A stretch of 64,000 bases of DNA from an uncultured Psychrobacter sp. (GCA_947489525.1 CANLDW010000001.1:839810-903809); one strand, 5' to 3'. Numbered from the stretch's first letter, positions 18,315 through 27,695 are shown. Notes: a model not told the origin generated them from the letters alone. Program-made: numbers and translations.

Positions 18315-19694
18315 TTAACAAGGAATCTCAGCATTACCTCGGCTGTAATACCACCATGTCAGGGCGATACAAATAAGGTAGTAAATAATTAAGGCAATAA
18401 AAGTACCGAACACGCCTAATCCTGAGCCGAACATCTTGGGTACAAAAAACGCCCCATAAGCGGCAATAGCAGCGGTAAAACCAACGACGGCAGCCGATTC
18501 TTTACGTATCTCCACAAACAGCTCTTCAGTGCCCGCTTTACTAGGATGGAGCCGCTCTAAAAAGGTTCTAAAAATAACCGGAATCATGGTAAATGTAGAG
18601 CCGTTACCAATACCTGTGGTAATAAATAACACCATAAAGGAGATGAAATAACCAATAAAGCTACCTTGACTGGTCTCGCTAGGTAAAAAGTACATCACCC
18701 CCATTACCGCAATGACCATGACAATATAATTCCAAAAGGTAACCTTGGCGCCGCTGGTTTTATCAGACAACCAACCTCCAAATGGTCGAAATATTGCCCC
18801 TACAAATGGCCCTAAAAAGGCGTACTTAAGAGGATTAATATCAGGGAAAGAGTTTTTGATGAGCATCGGAAAAGCAGCCGAAAACCCAATAAACGAGCCA
18901 AATGTCGCCATATAAAGGATGCACATGATCCAGTTGTGTTTGCGCTTAAAGATAACGGACTGATCTTTAAACGACGCTTTGGCTGAGGAGATGTCGTTCA
19001 TCATAAACCAAGCGGCGACCGATACGAGCAAGATAAATGGCACCCAGATAAATCCAGCATTTTGTAGGTACAGCTCTTTGCCAGCTGCTGTTATTTGCGG
19101 CGCGCCGCCCAAGGCGCCAAAGATGCCTAAACCAATAACGATAGGCACGACAAACTGCATGACCGATACGCCCAAGTTACCAAGACCAGCATTGAGACCA
19201 AGCGCTGTACCTTGTTCAGCTTTAGGATAAAAGAAGGAGATATTCGACATGGATGAGGAGAAGTTAGCGCCGCCTAAGCCGCAAAGCAGCGCAATAATGG
19301 CGAACACGCTAAACGGCGTTTCAGGATTTTGTACGGCAAAGCCCATCCACAGCGCTGGAATGAGTAGTGAAGCCGTAGATATCGCTGTCCAACGCCGCCC
19401 CCCAAAGATAGGCACCATAAAGGAGTAAAATATACGTAAGGTCGCCCCTGTCAATCCCGGTAGCGCGGCGAGCCAGAACAGCTGCCCGTCATCAAAATTA
19501 AAGCCAATTTCGGGCAGATTGACAATAACCGCACTCCACACCATCCATACAGCAAAGGCTAACAGTAGTGCTGGTATTGATATCCATAAATTGCGCGTAG
19601 CGACTTTTTTGCCGCCCCCCTGCCAAAACTCCTCTACCTCAGGACGCCAGTCGGTGATGAGCTTACCGCCTTTCGTATTATATTTATTGCTCAT
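18315..19694 (-). CDS. narK: Nitrate/nitrite transporter NarK
   Basis: MFS transporter of the nitrate/nitrite porter family, 459 residues, 12 transmembrane helices. The nitrate signature is seen in GGANFSSSMSNISFFYP with AEQGTALGLNAG, and a second conserved glycine-rich motif GIGNGSTFTMIP lies in the C-terminal half. Its length and an N-terminal cytoplasmic tail (about 38 residues) resemble E. coli NarK, a nitrate/nitrite antiporter. It is first in the narK-narGHJI direction but separated from narG by a strong terminator. It is divergent from narX across a region with a NarL site. Confidence 0.94.
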   Translation of the reverse strand: MSNKYNTKGGKLITDWRPEVEEFWQGGGKKVATRNLWISIPALLLAFAVWMVWSAVIVNLPEIGFNFDDGQLFWLAALPGLTGATLRIFYSFMVPIFGGRRWTAISTASLLIPALWMGFAVQNPETPFSVFAIIALLCGLGGANFSSSMSNISFFYPKAEQGTALGLNAGLGNLGVSVMQFVVPIVIGLGIFGALGGAPQITAAGKELYLQNAGFIWVPFILLVSVAAWFMMNDISSAKASFKDQSVIFKRKHNWIMCILYMATFGSFIGFSAAFPMLIKNSFPDINPLKYAFLGPFVGAIFRPFGGWLSDKTSGAKVTFWNYIVMVIAVMGVMYFLPSETSQGSFIGYFISFMVLFITTGIGNGSTFTMIPVIFRTFLERLHPSKAGTEELFVEIRKESAAVVGFTAAIAAYGAFFVPKMFGSGLGVFGTFIALIIYYLICIALTWWYYSRGNAEIPC

Positions 19695-19860
19695 CTTGCT
19701 CCTCTCTTAATGTCATTGACGCTTGAGCATTAGCGTTATATAGCGCTGATGCTCAAGCTAAAAGTATGACTTAGAGTACTAAGCGAGGACGGTCATTAAT
19801 ATTCATACATAGTGGTAGTCTGATACTTCAAAGAGCTAATACCTAGTCCTTCGAGCTAAC

Positions 19861-19876
19861 TACTGCTTTAGAGGTA
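19861..19876. promoter_or_regulatory. NarL 7-2-7 site between narK and narX
   Basis: TACTGCT, TT, AGAGGTA. Both halves match TACYNMT (TACTGCT and TACCTCT) in inverted orientation with a two-base gap. It is placed in the 306-nt divergent region, 167 bases from the narK start and 125 from the narX start. Nearby 19894-19907 (TTGATTATAATTTG) has one FNR/Anr half-site only. The rest of 19695-20000 shows no further clear site. Confidence 0.75.
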
Positions 19877-20000
19877 TATAAAAGTTAACCCAGTTGATTA
19901 TAATTTGACAAAAGCGTTCATTTATTCGGTACTTTTATTCGGTAATTTAAAGCGTCAACGCTCTAAAATATATTTTTTGCTAGGTAATTATTGACTCATT

Positions 20001-22055
20001 ATGCATAGACTATTTCGACATTCTCTACCTGTGCAAGCCTTAGCTTCCGTATTCGCGATTGCGATACTATGCTTTATATCGGCGTTGGGGAGTGGTGTGT
20101 TAGCGTGGGTCTCAGAAGCTGATGGGCAAGCGATCAACACCGCAGGTTCGGTGCGGATGGCTACTTATCGCATTAATTTTCAGATTGCTACTGATTTTAG
20201 GGCGGACAGTCCTGCTAATCTAAATATTGCCGTTGATCCTGAAAATATTTTAGAGAGCAGCTCAGATGATGTAATCATCACAGCGGACAGATTAAATGGA
20301 GCCGGTCAAAATGAAGCGAGCAAAATATCAGCGCTGATTCAAGATATGGAGAATAGATTGGCAAGCTTACGCCTTTATCAGCGCTCTTATGCCAATAAAC
20401 ATCAAGTCATCAATGAACAGCTACAACTTATAGAGTCGCAGTGGTTCAATAGCTTAAAGCCTATTTTACTATCGCAAAACAAAGAGGATTTTTATGTCGC
20501 CTCTACCCAGTACATCAAAAATGTAGATAGTCTTGTCAGTGCGTTGCAATATAGAAACGAGCAACGACAGACGTGGCAGCAAATTTTACAAATAGTGTCA
20601 TTACTGCTCACTATCCTTATCATGCTCATCGGCATGCACAAACTACGCCAAAATGTCCTACTTCCGGTACAACGTCTGATCAGAGCAAACAGTCAATTCA
20701 AAAAAGGCAAAAGCGATACTAGAGTAGCCATCACAGGCTATACCGAGTTCAAAGCTTTAGGCGACTCTTTTAATGATATGGCAAGTACGATTGAAGCATA
20801 TCAGCACTCTCTTGAAAAAGAAGTTCAGACCAAAACGCAACATCTCGTCAAAGCTAACCAAGCTCTAGCACTTTTCTACGATTTTTCTAAACAGCTTACG
20901 ACCAGTCCTGTTAGCCTAAATAAGTTAGATGCCCTTATTACTGACTTTGGTCGTCTGTTTACTCATCTAGACTTTACTTTGTGTATCCAAAGCGATCTTT
21001 TAAGCGATAAAGACAGCATCGCTCTTCATGATGATCGTATGAAAGAGCTATGCACTAAACTGACTTGCAAAAACTGTAGCATCAAAGTCGATAGCCACAC
21101 CCAAGTTTATCCCATCATTCATCAAGAGATCGAATTCGGGGACTTAAAAGTAAGACCTAAATCTGTTTTACTCACTAATACGGCGTTGTCAAGAGATAGC
21201 AATAAACCATCTGCGTCGCCCTCTTCTCGTATCAAGATGGTAGAGGCGGACGAGGCTTATCTTGATTATAAAAATAGCGAGCTGATTGTCGCCCTTACCA
21301 ATCTGATCAGTACTGCGCTATCACTACGAAGACAAAGGCAACAAGAACATCAACTCATATTACTTGAGGAGCGCTCGACCATTGCCAGAGAGCTACATGA
21401 CTCGCTTGCTCAGTCTTTGTCTTATCTCAAAATACAAGTCAGCGTGCTCGAAAAACAGCTAAAAAAACTACCGGATAATGACGGTCAACTCATAGTAACA
21501 GAGACCAAACAAGCTGTTATTTACCAACATATCGAGCAAATTAAGACTGGTCTGAGCTCCGCCTATCAAGAGCTACGCGACTTACTCACGACTTTTCGCC
21601 TGACTATTGATAGTGCTAATTTCGATGAAGCGCTACATGAGGCAGCTGACGAATTTGCGCTAAAGGGTCACTTCAATGTCAAGGTTAATAACCACATCAT
21701 GTCCTTAAACTTGAGTGCTACCGAGCAGGTGCATCTGATTCAGATTATAAGAGAAGCGCTGTCGAACGTTAGTCGCCATGCTAGAGCTAAAAATGTCACT
21801 ATTGATCTAGGCTACGATGATGAAAATAACGACATAGCTATGCAAGTTATCGACGATGGTATCGGTATGTCAGGTACAGTCAATCAGACTCAGCACCATG
21901 GTTTGTTGATTATGAAAGAGCGTGCTTATAAATTGGCAGGCGACTTGATCATCACAGATAATAAGCCAACGGGTACCTGCGTTATCTTAAGATTTGTGCC
22001 TAGTTTTTTTGCTAACTATACGTCTGAGCAGACCGGCGATGATGTCAGCGACTAA
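20001..22055 (+). CDS. narX: Nitrate/nitrite sensor histidine kinase NarX
   Basis: Membrane sensor kinase of the NarX/NarQ type. Two transmembrane helices (about 13-35 and 195-215) enclose a periplasmic sensor with a P-box-like GSVRMATYRIN just after the first helix. HAMP follows (LLPVQRLIRAN...). A GAF-like central module carries clustered cysteines (LCTKLTCKNC), then HisKA_3 (His in IARELHDSLAQSLS) and HATPase_c (DDGIGMSG). At 684 residues it is longer than E. coli NarX (598), partly through a larger central module. It forms an operon with narL 55 nt downstream. Confidence 0.93.
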   Translation: MHRLFRHSLPVQALASVFAIAILCFISALGSGVLAWVSEADGQAINTAGSVRMATYRINFQIATDFRADSPANLNIAVDPENILESSSDDVIITADRLNGAGQNEASKISALIQDMENRLASLRLYQRSYANKHQVINEQLQLIESQWFNSLKPILLSQNKEDFYVASTQYIKNVDSLVSALQYRNEQRQTWQQILQIVSLLLTILIMLIGMHKLRQNVLLPVQRLIRANSQFKKGKSDTRVAITGYTEFKALGDSFNDMASTIEAYQHSLEKEVQTKTQHLVKANQALALFYDFSKQLTTSPVSLNKLDALITDFGRLFTHLDFTLCIQSDLLSDKDSIALHDDRMKELCTKLTCKNCSIKVDSHTQVYPIIHQEIEFGDLKVRPKSVLLTNTALSRDSNKPSASPSSRIKMVEADEAYLDYKNSELIVALTNLISTALSLRRQRQQEHQLILLEERSTIARELHDSLAQSLSYLKIQVSVLEKQLKKLPDNDGQLIVTETKQAVIYQHIEQIKTGLSSAYQELRDLLTTFRLTIDSANFDEALHEAADEFALKGHFNVKVNNHIMSLNLSATEQVHLIQIIREALSNVSRHARAKNVTIDLGYDDENNDIAMQVIDDGIGMSGTVNQTQHHGLLIMKERAYKLAGDLIITDNKPTGTCVILRFVPSFFANYTSEQTGDDVSD

Positions 22056-22110
22056 ACTTTTAGAGACTTGAAGCCTTTTATTTATTTTTAATTTATTTTG
22101 CGAGTGTTTT

Positions 22111-22770
22111 ATGGCGACTACCGTTTATACCCCATCCTCTCCTGCTAAGCTGTTATTAGTCGACGATCACCCTATGCTGCGCCGAGGTATCGCTGAGCTG
22201 CTGAGCCTCGAGGACGATGTCGTCGTCGTTGGTGAAGTTAGTAATGGTCAAGAAGCGCTAGAGTTTTTGGCAAACAATGAGGTAGATCTGGTAATACTAG
22301 ATCATAAAATGCCTGTACTGACAGGGATTGAAACCCTAAAAGAGATTAGAGCGAGAAACATCAAGGTAAAAGCTCTGTTATTTACCGTCTCCGATAGCGG
22401 CGAGGACGTACAAGAAGCGCTAAAATTGGGTGTCGATGGCTACTTACTAAAAGATATGGAACCTGAGCTGATTATCATAGATATCAGAAAAGTGCTGCGC
22501 GGCGAGCTGGTCATTAGTCCCAATCTGGCATCCATACTGGCACAAACCCTGCGCAAGCCTAGTATCGATGATATTACCAGTCATCTAACCACAAGAGAGT
22601 TAGAAGTTATTCAAATGATAGCAGAAGGTATGAGTAACAAAATGATCGCCAATCAACTTGATATTGCAGAGTCAACGGTTAAGGTTCACGTTAAACATAT
22701 CTTAAATAAAACCGGTTTGCGTACTCGAGTCGAAGCCGCAGTGTGGACGGTCAACCATCTATCTAAATAG
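22111..22770 (+). CDS. narL: Nitrate/nitrite response regulator NarL
   Basis: Receiver domain (phospho-acceptor Asp in LVILDHKMPVLTG, acidic pair VDDH near the start, Lys in LLKDME) followed by a LuxR-type helix-turn-helix (LTTRELEVIQMIAEGMSNKM then STVKVHVKHIL). It has 219 residues, the family length. As partner of narX it would bind the heptamer pairs before narG and between narK and narX. Confidence 0.95.
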   Translation: MATTVYTPSSPAKLLLVDDHPMLRRGIAELLSLEDDVVVVGEVSNGQEALEFLANNEVDLVILDHKMPVLTGIETLKEIRARNIKVKALLFTVSDSGEDVQEALKLGVDGYLLKDMEPELIIIDIRKVLRGELVISPNLASILAQTLRKPSIDDITSHLTTRELEVIQMIAEGMSNKMIANQLDIAESTVKVHVKHILNKTGLRTRVEAAVWTVNHLSK

Positions 22771-22897
22771 GCTGAACGGTAGTTTATGAGTTAACATTTA
22801 AAACACTTATAAAAAATAGTTAGTCCAATACTAAAAATATTCAGCGGAATTAGGACGCTCTAAAGGTATAAAAGGTATAAGAAAAAACACGTCAATT

Positions 22898-23443
22898 TTA
22901 GAACAGTAATTGTCTAAGCTCATTTTCGTTCTTAGTAATATCAGCCAGAGTATAATTGTCCATCACTGCTATAAAAGCTTGTGTCGCGCTATACAACACC
23001 CCTTTTAGTTGACAACTAGGGTTAATGGCACACTGTACTGTAGATGCTGTAGAGGCGTCAAAGGTTGGCTTATTGGTCAATTTATTCGGTGTCCGCGCTG
23101 CGATTGGCGCGATAGTAGCGCTATCTTTGTCATCACGCTTATTAGTTTTAAACGTATTGTGAAAGCAAGGCACGATGTCAAAGTCAGGCTCAGTGTGACG
23201 CAAAATTTGACCTAAATTAATATCCTCAGCACTCATAGCCAAACGAATACCACCATTTTTACCGCGAACACTATCTATATAACCAAGCTGCGCCAATTGA
23301 TGCACGATTTTGGTTAAATGGCTCTTTGATATCTGATAGCTGTTAGAGATATCGGCGATAGTCGCTAAATCCTCAGATGACGGCATTACCGCTAAATACA
23401 TCAAGATACGTAGTGCATAATCACTATAATTGGTCAGGCGCAT
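22898..23443 (-). CDS. nsrR: Nitric oxide-sensing repressor NsrR with a 40-residue insertion
   Basis: Rrf2-family iron-sulfur repressor that loses DNA binding when NO attacks its cluster. NsrR hallmarks are the N-terminal MRLTNYSDYALR with Asp8 (cluster ligand in Streptomyces NsrR), VRGKNGGIRL and DNYTLADI. The start was set at ATG 23443 because the family begins there; a longer frame to 23500 adds an unsupported hydrophobic tail. The three cluster cysteines are Cys93, Cys138 and Cys144. The last two keep the usual CX5C, but 44 residues separate the first two where E. coli has four. The insert is rich in Thr, Ala, Asp and Lys. Likely targets are hmp and nnrS. Confidence 0.92.
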   Translation of the reverse strand: MRLTNYSDYALRILMYLAVMPSSEDLATIADISNSYQISKSHLTKIVHQLAQLGYIDSVRGKNGGIRLAMSAEDINLGQILRHTEPDFDIVPCFHNTFKTNKRDDKDSATIAPIAARTPNKLTNKPTFDASTASTVQCAINPSCQLKGVLYSATQAFIAVMDNYTLADITKNENELRQLLF

Positions 23444-23573
23444 AGATAGTAGTCCACTTACAAGAGTTATTAGTAATAAAGATGAGCGCGATAAGCCCAT
23501 TATACTTTAAAGCCTAGCAGCTACTATTAAATACTGTCTATCCCAAAAAATATGAGCTAGCCCAAACATGACT

Positions 23574-24806
23574 TTAACCAAATAGTCCATCAGGACGCGG
23601 CTTTGACAACAGAGGAATATAGATGATACAGAATAAGGCGAAGCACAGTATCCAAGACTTCTGCGCCAACATGAGCCAAACGATATAATACTCCATCATG
23701 ATAAGCGGCATAATGACTCGAAACACAAACACGAGGATCATCAACATAAACATCAGCGACACTGCCTTTGACGGTTTGTGAATACTGCGTCCAGTGTGTC
23801 CTAAAGAGACGCGGTTCATCATCGACAATGTCATCATACCAACGCCAGATAACGCCAAGGCATGTACCGCGATACTATGACTAAAGTTAAACCAAGGCTG
23901 CACAGCGAACAAAATAAAACTGCTACACATGCCTACAAAAGCTAAATATAACGACCACAACAAGGGTTTTTTCCAGATACCATGATGATACCAGCCTAGT
24001 AGACGCGCCGTATTTACTACCGCCACACTCAGCGCGCTTATACTTAATAAGAACTTATTTGGATAAAAAATATCAGCGATCATAAAGACCAAGAATGTTG
24101 CTAGGCTTAGGACATCAAGGAACGTGCTGTTTTTAACTTGGACGTCTTCGCTACTATCAAAGCTAAGACCACGCTCAATAAAGAAAGGTACGACGCGCCG
24201 ACCAATCGTAAGCACTAAAGCTATAATAAGATACAAGCCTAGATAGATACCGATGTGCACGTAGCCCATATCACCGCTATAAATACCCCAATAGCACAAA
24301 CCCTGACCGATAGTTAGTAGTATGAGCTTAGAGATAATACCTATTTGCCTGTATTGCTTGACGGTCAATACCGCTTTGGTTATCACCCAAACCATAGCGA
24401 GCATAAAGACTAAGTCGCCCGCTGCTGCAAGCGCAAACCAAAAGTTTGGACTACCTAAGCCCGTCACACTGAGCATCCAGCTCAAACGAGCGACTACCCA
24501 GCACATAAATATGCCCAATAGCCGATACCCATAGGGCATCATAACCCCCGTCCAGGTTTTGACAGCAGTCAATAAAAACCCAGCAATCACAGCTATCGTA
24601 TAACCATAAAGCATTTCATGACCATGCCAATACAGCGGATTGAGAGACGTTACATCGACAGCTATCTTGCCTGTAGACACAAACATCCACAATAGCATTG
24701 TTAGCACTGCAAACACGCCGGCAGCGCTAAAGAATATACGAAAACCAAGATTTAAAATAGGATAAGGTGAAAATGGACGATCAGTAGGCAATTGAATTTG
24801 CGGCAT
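23574..24806 (-). CDS. nnrS: NnrS family haem-copper membrane protein
   Basis: Polytopic membrane protein (about 12 helices) of the NnrS family, known to be induced by NO and to ease nitrosative stress. The typical start RPFSPYPILNLGFRIFF and the conserved YWHGHEMLYGY are present. The start was set at ATG 24806, where GAGG lies eight bases upstream; the earlier GTG at 24815 overlaps that site. An NsrR-type box lies 80 bases upstream. Neighbours are nsrR downstream and a nitrate transporter upstream, all on the minus strand. Confidence 0.93.
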   Translation of the reverse strand: MPQIQLPTDRPFSPYPILNLGFRIFFSAAGVFAVLTMLLWMFVSTGKIAVDVTSLNPLYWHGHEMLYGYTIAVIAGFLLTAVKTWTGVMMPYGYRLLGIFMCWVVARLSWMLSVTGLGSPNFWFALAAAGDLVFMLAMVWVITKAVLTVKQYRQIGIISKLILLTIGQGLCYWGIYSGDMGYVHIGIYLGLYLIIALVLTIGRRVVPFFIERGLSFDSSEDVQVKNSTFLDVLSLATFLVFMIADIFYPNKFLLSISALSVAVVNTARLLGWYHHGIWKKPLLWSLYLAFVGMCSSFILFAVQPWFNFSHSIAVHALALSGVGMMTLSMMNRVSLGHTGRSIHKPSKAVSLMFMLMILVFVFRVIMPLIMMEYYIVWLMLAQKSWILCFALFCIIYIPLLSKPRPDGLFG

Positions 24807-24885
24807 AGCGTACACCTCGTAGCAAAAGAAAGCTAGAGTCTACTAACAAGCGACTGTAGATTTGATAGGTCATCATACTCACTTA

Positions 24886-24908
24886 AAGATACATATAAAA
24901 TGAATTTT
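24886..24908. promoter_or_regulatory. Degenerate NsrR-type box upstream of nnrS
   Basis: AAGATACATAT, A, AAATGAATTTT shows the same 11-1-11 layout as the hmp palindrome, and 20 of its 23 positions equal the hmp core (differences at positions 6, 10 and 21). It lies between the second nitrate transporter and nnrS, 80 bases before the nnrS start. Confidence 0.75.
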
Positions 24909-24948
24909 AAGCAAACCTATCTTAACAAATATAAAGCGCAAAACACGA

Positions 24949-26430
24949 CTAAGGGTTATACTCAGCAGCGATTTGACGATCCACTGATGACATCTGATAC
25001 TCATCACCAAAAGCGCCCTCAGGTTCTTTGAGCCAAAAGAAGCACAGTACCCAAGCCAGAAAAGCACCAACCGCGATAATAAAGAAGAACTGGTTTGGCT
25101 CTACAAAGGTGAATACGAACAGATAGAATACCGCGCCCACGTTGCCATAAGCGCCCGCCATACCTGAGATCTGTCCGGTCAGACGGCGTTTGATTGAAGG
25201 AATAATCCCAAAAGTCGCCCCCTCTGCCCCTTGCACAAACACTGAACACAAAATAGTAAAGACGACAGCGATAAATAACGGCCACTCTGCATTTAGCAGC
25301 CCCATAAGCGCAAAACCAATACCAATGCCGAACATATAAATCAGCATCACTAAGCGGCGATTGCCGACCTTATCGGAGATATAGCCTCCTAGCGGACGCG
25401 CCCATAAGTTGACAAAAGCAAAGGTTGACGCCACAAGACCCGCTACCGTAGGATCAAGCTGCCACGTCGCGGCAAAGAACATCGGTAGCATAGACACTAC
25501 TGCCAGCTCAGCACCAAAGTTAGCAAAATAGGTAACGTTGAGCGCGGCAACTGAGGTAAATGGATATTTATCATCCTCAGGGATACCCGCTTTGATCAGT
25601 GGTACGTTGACCCTGATCGCTTTATAAATTTGGTAAACAACAGCGATAGCGATAACAGCATAAAACCCCCAAGCGCCCGTCTCGCTCAAAAACCCCATAT
25701 TTTGGGTGCGATAAACCAATACGCCTAGTATGCCGTATAAAGGAATGATAAATAGGCAATATAATAAAAGATCCGCCCAGCTCGATACTTCCAAAGCCCC
25801 CGCCTTACGCGCTTTTTTATGAGTGTCCTCTGTCGGGCCGTCGGTTATCAAAAACCAGTACGCCGCACCGTACAACGCCATAAGCAGGCCAGATAAAGCA
25901 ATCGCCCAGCGCCAGCCGTCATCACCGCCAAAAAACTGCAAGGCCACGGTTGGAATGGTAATCGCCGCCGCCGCCGAGCCAAAGTTGCCCCAGCCGGCAT
26001 AAAAGCCTTCGGCAAAACCAATATCTTTGGGTTTAAACCACAGCGCGGTCATATGAATACCAACGACGAAACCGGCACCGACGATGGACATAAATAGCCG
26101 CGCCACAAAGAGCTGCATGGCGGAGCTACCAAAAGCAAAGAACCAAGTCGGTATCGCCATCACCACCATCAATATTGAGAACACGCGCCTAGGGCCAAAG
26201 CGATCGAGCGCCATGCCGACAATCACCCGCCCCGGAATGGTCAAGGCGACGTTGGCAATCAAAAACAATTTAATATGATCGGGGGTTAAGTAGCTTTCAG
26301 TCGCCAGCATAGATGTCGCCAGCGGTGCCATGTTGAACCAGACATAAAAGGTAAGAAAAAAAGCAATCCACGTATAGTGCAGCGCCCTTATCTCGCGGCG
26401 CTCCATCTCTAGTAACTCTTTTGCATGCAT
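24949..26430 (-). CDS. Second nitrate transporter, NarK1-like MFS (nitrate/proton symporter type)
   Basis: MFS protein of 493 residues with 12 predicted helices. The first cytoplasmic segment, then TFYVWFNMAPLATSM in helix 1 and GFAEGFYAGWGNFGSAAAA in the nitrate-signature region, are typical of NarK type I proteins, which in Pseudomonas and Paracoccus import nitrate with protons. GGAGG eight bases before ATG 26430 defines the start; an upstream GTG overlaps that site. It is first of a minus-strand run with nnrS and nsrR. The transport mode is inferred from the subgroup. Confidence 0.88.
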   Translation of the reverse strand: MHAKELLEMERREIRALHYTWIAFFLTFYVWFNMAPLATSMLATESYLTPDHIKLFLIANVALTIPGRVIVGMALDRFGPRRVFSILMVVMAIPTWFFAFGSSAMQLFVARLFMSIVGAGFVVGIHMTALWFKPKDIGFAEGFYAGWGNFGSAAAAITIPTVALQFFGGDDGWRWAIALSGLLMALYGAAYWFLITDGPTEDTHKKARKAGALEVSSWADLLLYCLFIIPLYGILGVLVYRTQNMGFLSETGAWGFYAVIAIAVVYQIYKAIRVNVPLIKAGIPEDDKYPFTSVAALNVTYFANFGAELAVVSMLPMFFAATWQLDPTVAGLVASTFAFVNLWARPLGGYISDKVGNRRLVMLIYMFGIGIGFALMGLLNAEWPLFIAVVFTILCSVFVQGAEGATFGIIPSIKRRLTGQISGMAGAYGNVGAVFYLFVFTFVEPNQFFFIIAVGAFLAWVLCFFWLKEPEGAFGDEYQMSSVDRQIAAEYNP

Positions 26431-26531
26431 AACAAATACCTCCACCCTAAATTGAGACAGCTTTGATGGAGATAATTTAACAACAAGGAGTAGCCTTAAC
26501 TATTAAGCAAAAGCAGTAGGCGCGCTACGTT

Positions 26532-26555
26532 TAGTACTACTAATTAGTAATACTA
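26532..26555. promoter_or_regulatory. 24-bp inverted repeat upstream of the second nitrate transporter
   Basis: TAGTACTACTAA (26532-26543) faces TTAGTAATACTA (26544-26555), with eleven of twelve positions complementary. It contains TACTACT, a NarL-like heptamer, but not in a clean 7-2-7 spacing. It lies 102 bases before the transporter start and may be its operator. Confidence 0.5.
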
Positions 26556-26637
26556 AATAGGGACTAAGAGGTAGTGCTGACGTATATATTGACGTGAGGA
26601 ACGTAGGACAGTAAGGGTAAGCAAGTCTAGATGACAC

Positions 26638-26664
26638 AAAAGCCCCTTTTTAGGTGCTTTTTTT
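26638..26664 (+). terminator. Orphan terminator-like hairpin in a divergent intergenic region
   Basis: AAAAGCCCCT, loop TTTT, AGGTGCTTTT with one mismatch, followed by more T. It lies in the 560-nt gap between a minus-strand transporter and a plus-strand hydrolase, so no recognised gene ends here on either strand. It could end an unannotated small RNA. Confidence 0.6.
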
Positions 26665-26673
26665 ATGGCTATC

Positions 26674-26762
26674 AAAACTGAGCACGTAAAACCGAGCACG
26701 TAAAACCGAGCACGTAAAACTGGGCATGCAAAACTGAGCACGTAAAACTGAGCATGTAAAAC
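26674..26762. repeat. Tandem repeat, 14-bp unit, six copies plus partial
   Basis: Unit AAAACTGAGCACGT with one to three substitutions per copy: copies start at 26674, 26688, 26702, 26716, 26730 and 26744, with a partial copy at 26758. It is non-coding, immediately after the hairpin at 26638-26664. The rest of the gap to 26990 is AT-rich with no clear feature. Confidence 0.92.
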
Positions 26763-26990
26763 AATGTAACGATCTTAATAAATGCTTGTGCATATACTCA
26801 ATTGTAAATATAATCGTATTTAGAACTTCTAATCAATGATAGTTCTTAATTAAGATAATATTGCTACTGGTGTTTGGTAAACCCCTAGAGCAATTGAGGG
26901 TATATAGCCTGAAGTATAATATTTTCCCTCCATCTTAATCTGAGAGTGCATTACTTTATAACTTTATTCATTTATTACTAGGATTCCAAT

Positions 26991-27695
26991 ATGTCTAATA
27001 GCGCCTTAAAACTACTGACACCGCGTAACTGTCAAGTTATCTTTATCGACCAGCAGCCCCAGATGGCTTTTGGTGTCCAGTCTATTGATCGCCAAAGTTT
27101 AAAGAACAATGTCATCGGTCTAGCGAAGGCAGCTAAAGCTTTTGATATTCCGACGACGATCACCTCTGTCGAATCAGCGAGTTTCTCCGGTAACACTATC
27201 CCTGAGTTGTTAGAAGTATTCCCAGAGAACAAAACGCTTGAGCGTACCTCAATGAATTCATGGGACGATCAAAACGTCCGTGATGCGTTAGCTGAGCATG
27301 CTAAGAACGGTCGTAAAAAAATTGTGGTTTCAGGTCTTTGGACTGAGGTTTGTAACTTATCTTTTTCTTTGTCTTGCATGAAAGACACAGACTATGAGAT
27401 CTATATGGTTGCTGATGCTTCGGGCGGCACTTCAGTCGAGGCTCATCAGTATGCAATGGAGCGTATGATACAAGTTGGTGTGATTCCAACCACTTGGCAG
27501 CAAGTGATGCTTGAGTGGCAGCGTGATTGGGCACGCAAAGATACTTATGATGCGGTCATGGATATCGTAAGAGAACACTCAGGTGCTTATGGTATGGGTG
27601 TCGACTACGCTTATACTATGGTGCACAAAGCCCCTGCACGCGTAGCATTTGGCGGTAGCATCGGTCCAAATCCTGTCCCTAACGTTGATGACTAA
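26991..27695 (+). CDS. Isochorismatase-family cysteine hydrolase, YcaC-like
   Basis: A 234-residue hydrolase of the isochorismatase superfamily, closest in style to E. coli YcaC, whose substrate is unknown. The proposed catalytic residues are Asp20 (IFIDQQPQ) and Cys121 (SGLWTEVC). The usual Lys position lies in LERTSMNSWDD, as an Arg-like variant also seen in YcaC. It is single on the plus strand, followed by a tandem repeat, a terminator and the xapX gene. No substrate can be assigned. Confidence 0.85.
   Translation: MSNSALKLLTPRNCQVIFIDQQPQMAFGVQSIDRQSLKNNVIGLAKAAKAFDIPTTITSVESASFSGNTIPELLEVFPENKTLERTSMNSWDDQNVRDALAEHAKNGRKKIVVSGLWTEVCNLSFSLSCMKDTDYEIYMVADASGGTSVEAHQYAMERMIQVGVIPTTWQQVMLEWQRDWARKDTYDAVMDIVREHSGAYGMGVDYAYTMVHKAPARVAFGGSIGPNPVPNVDD

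Noticed and set aside
19894..19907. FNR/Anr site between narK and narX
   Set aside because: Only the left half TTGAT matches; the right half is ATTTG, so it is reported only as a half-site.
26674..26762. CRISPR array
   Set aside because: Units are 14 bp and directly adjacent with no spacers, so it is a plain tandem repeat.
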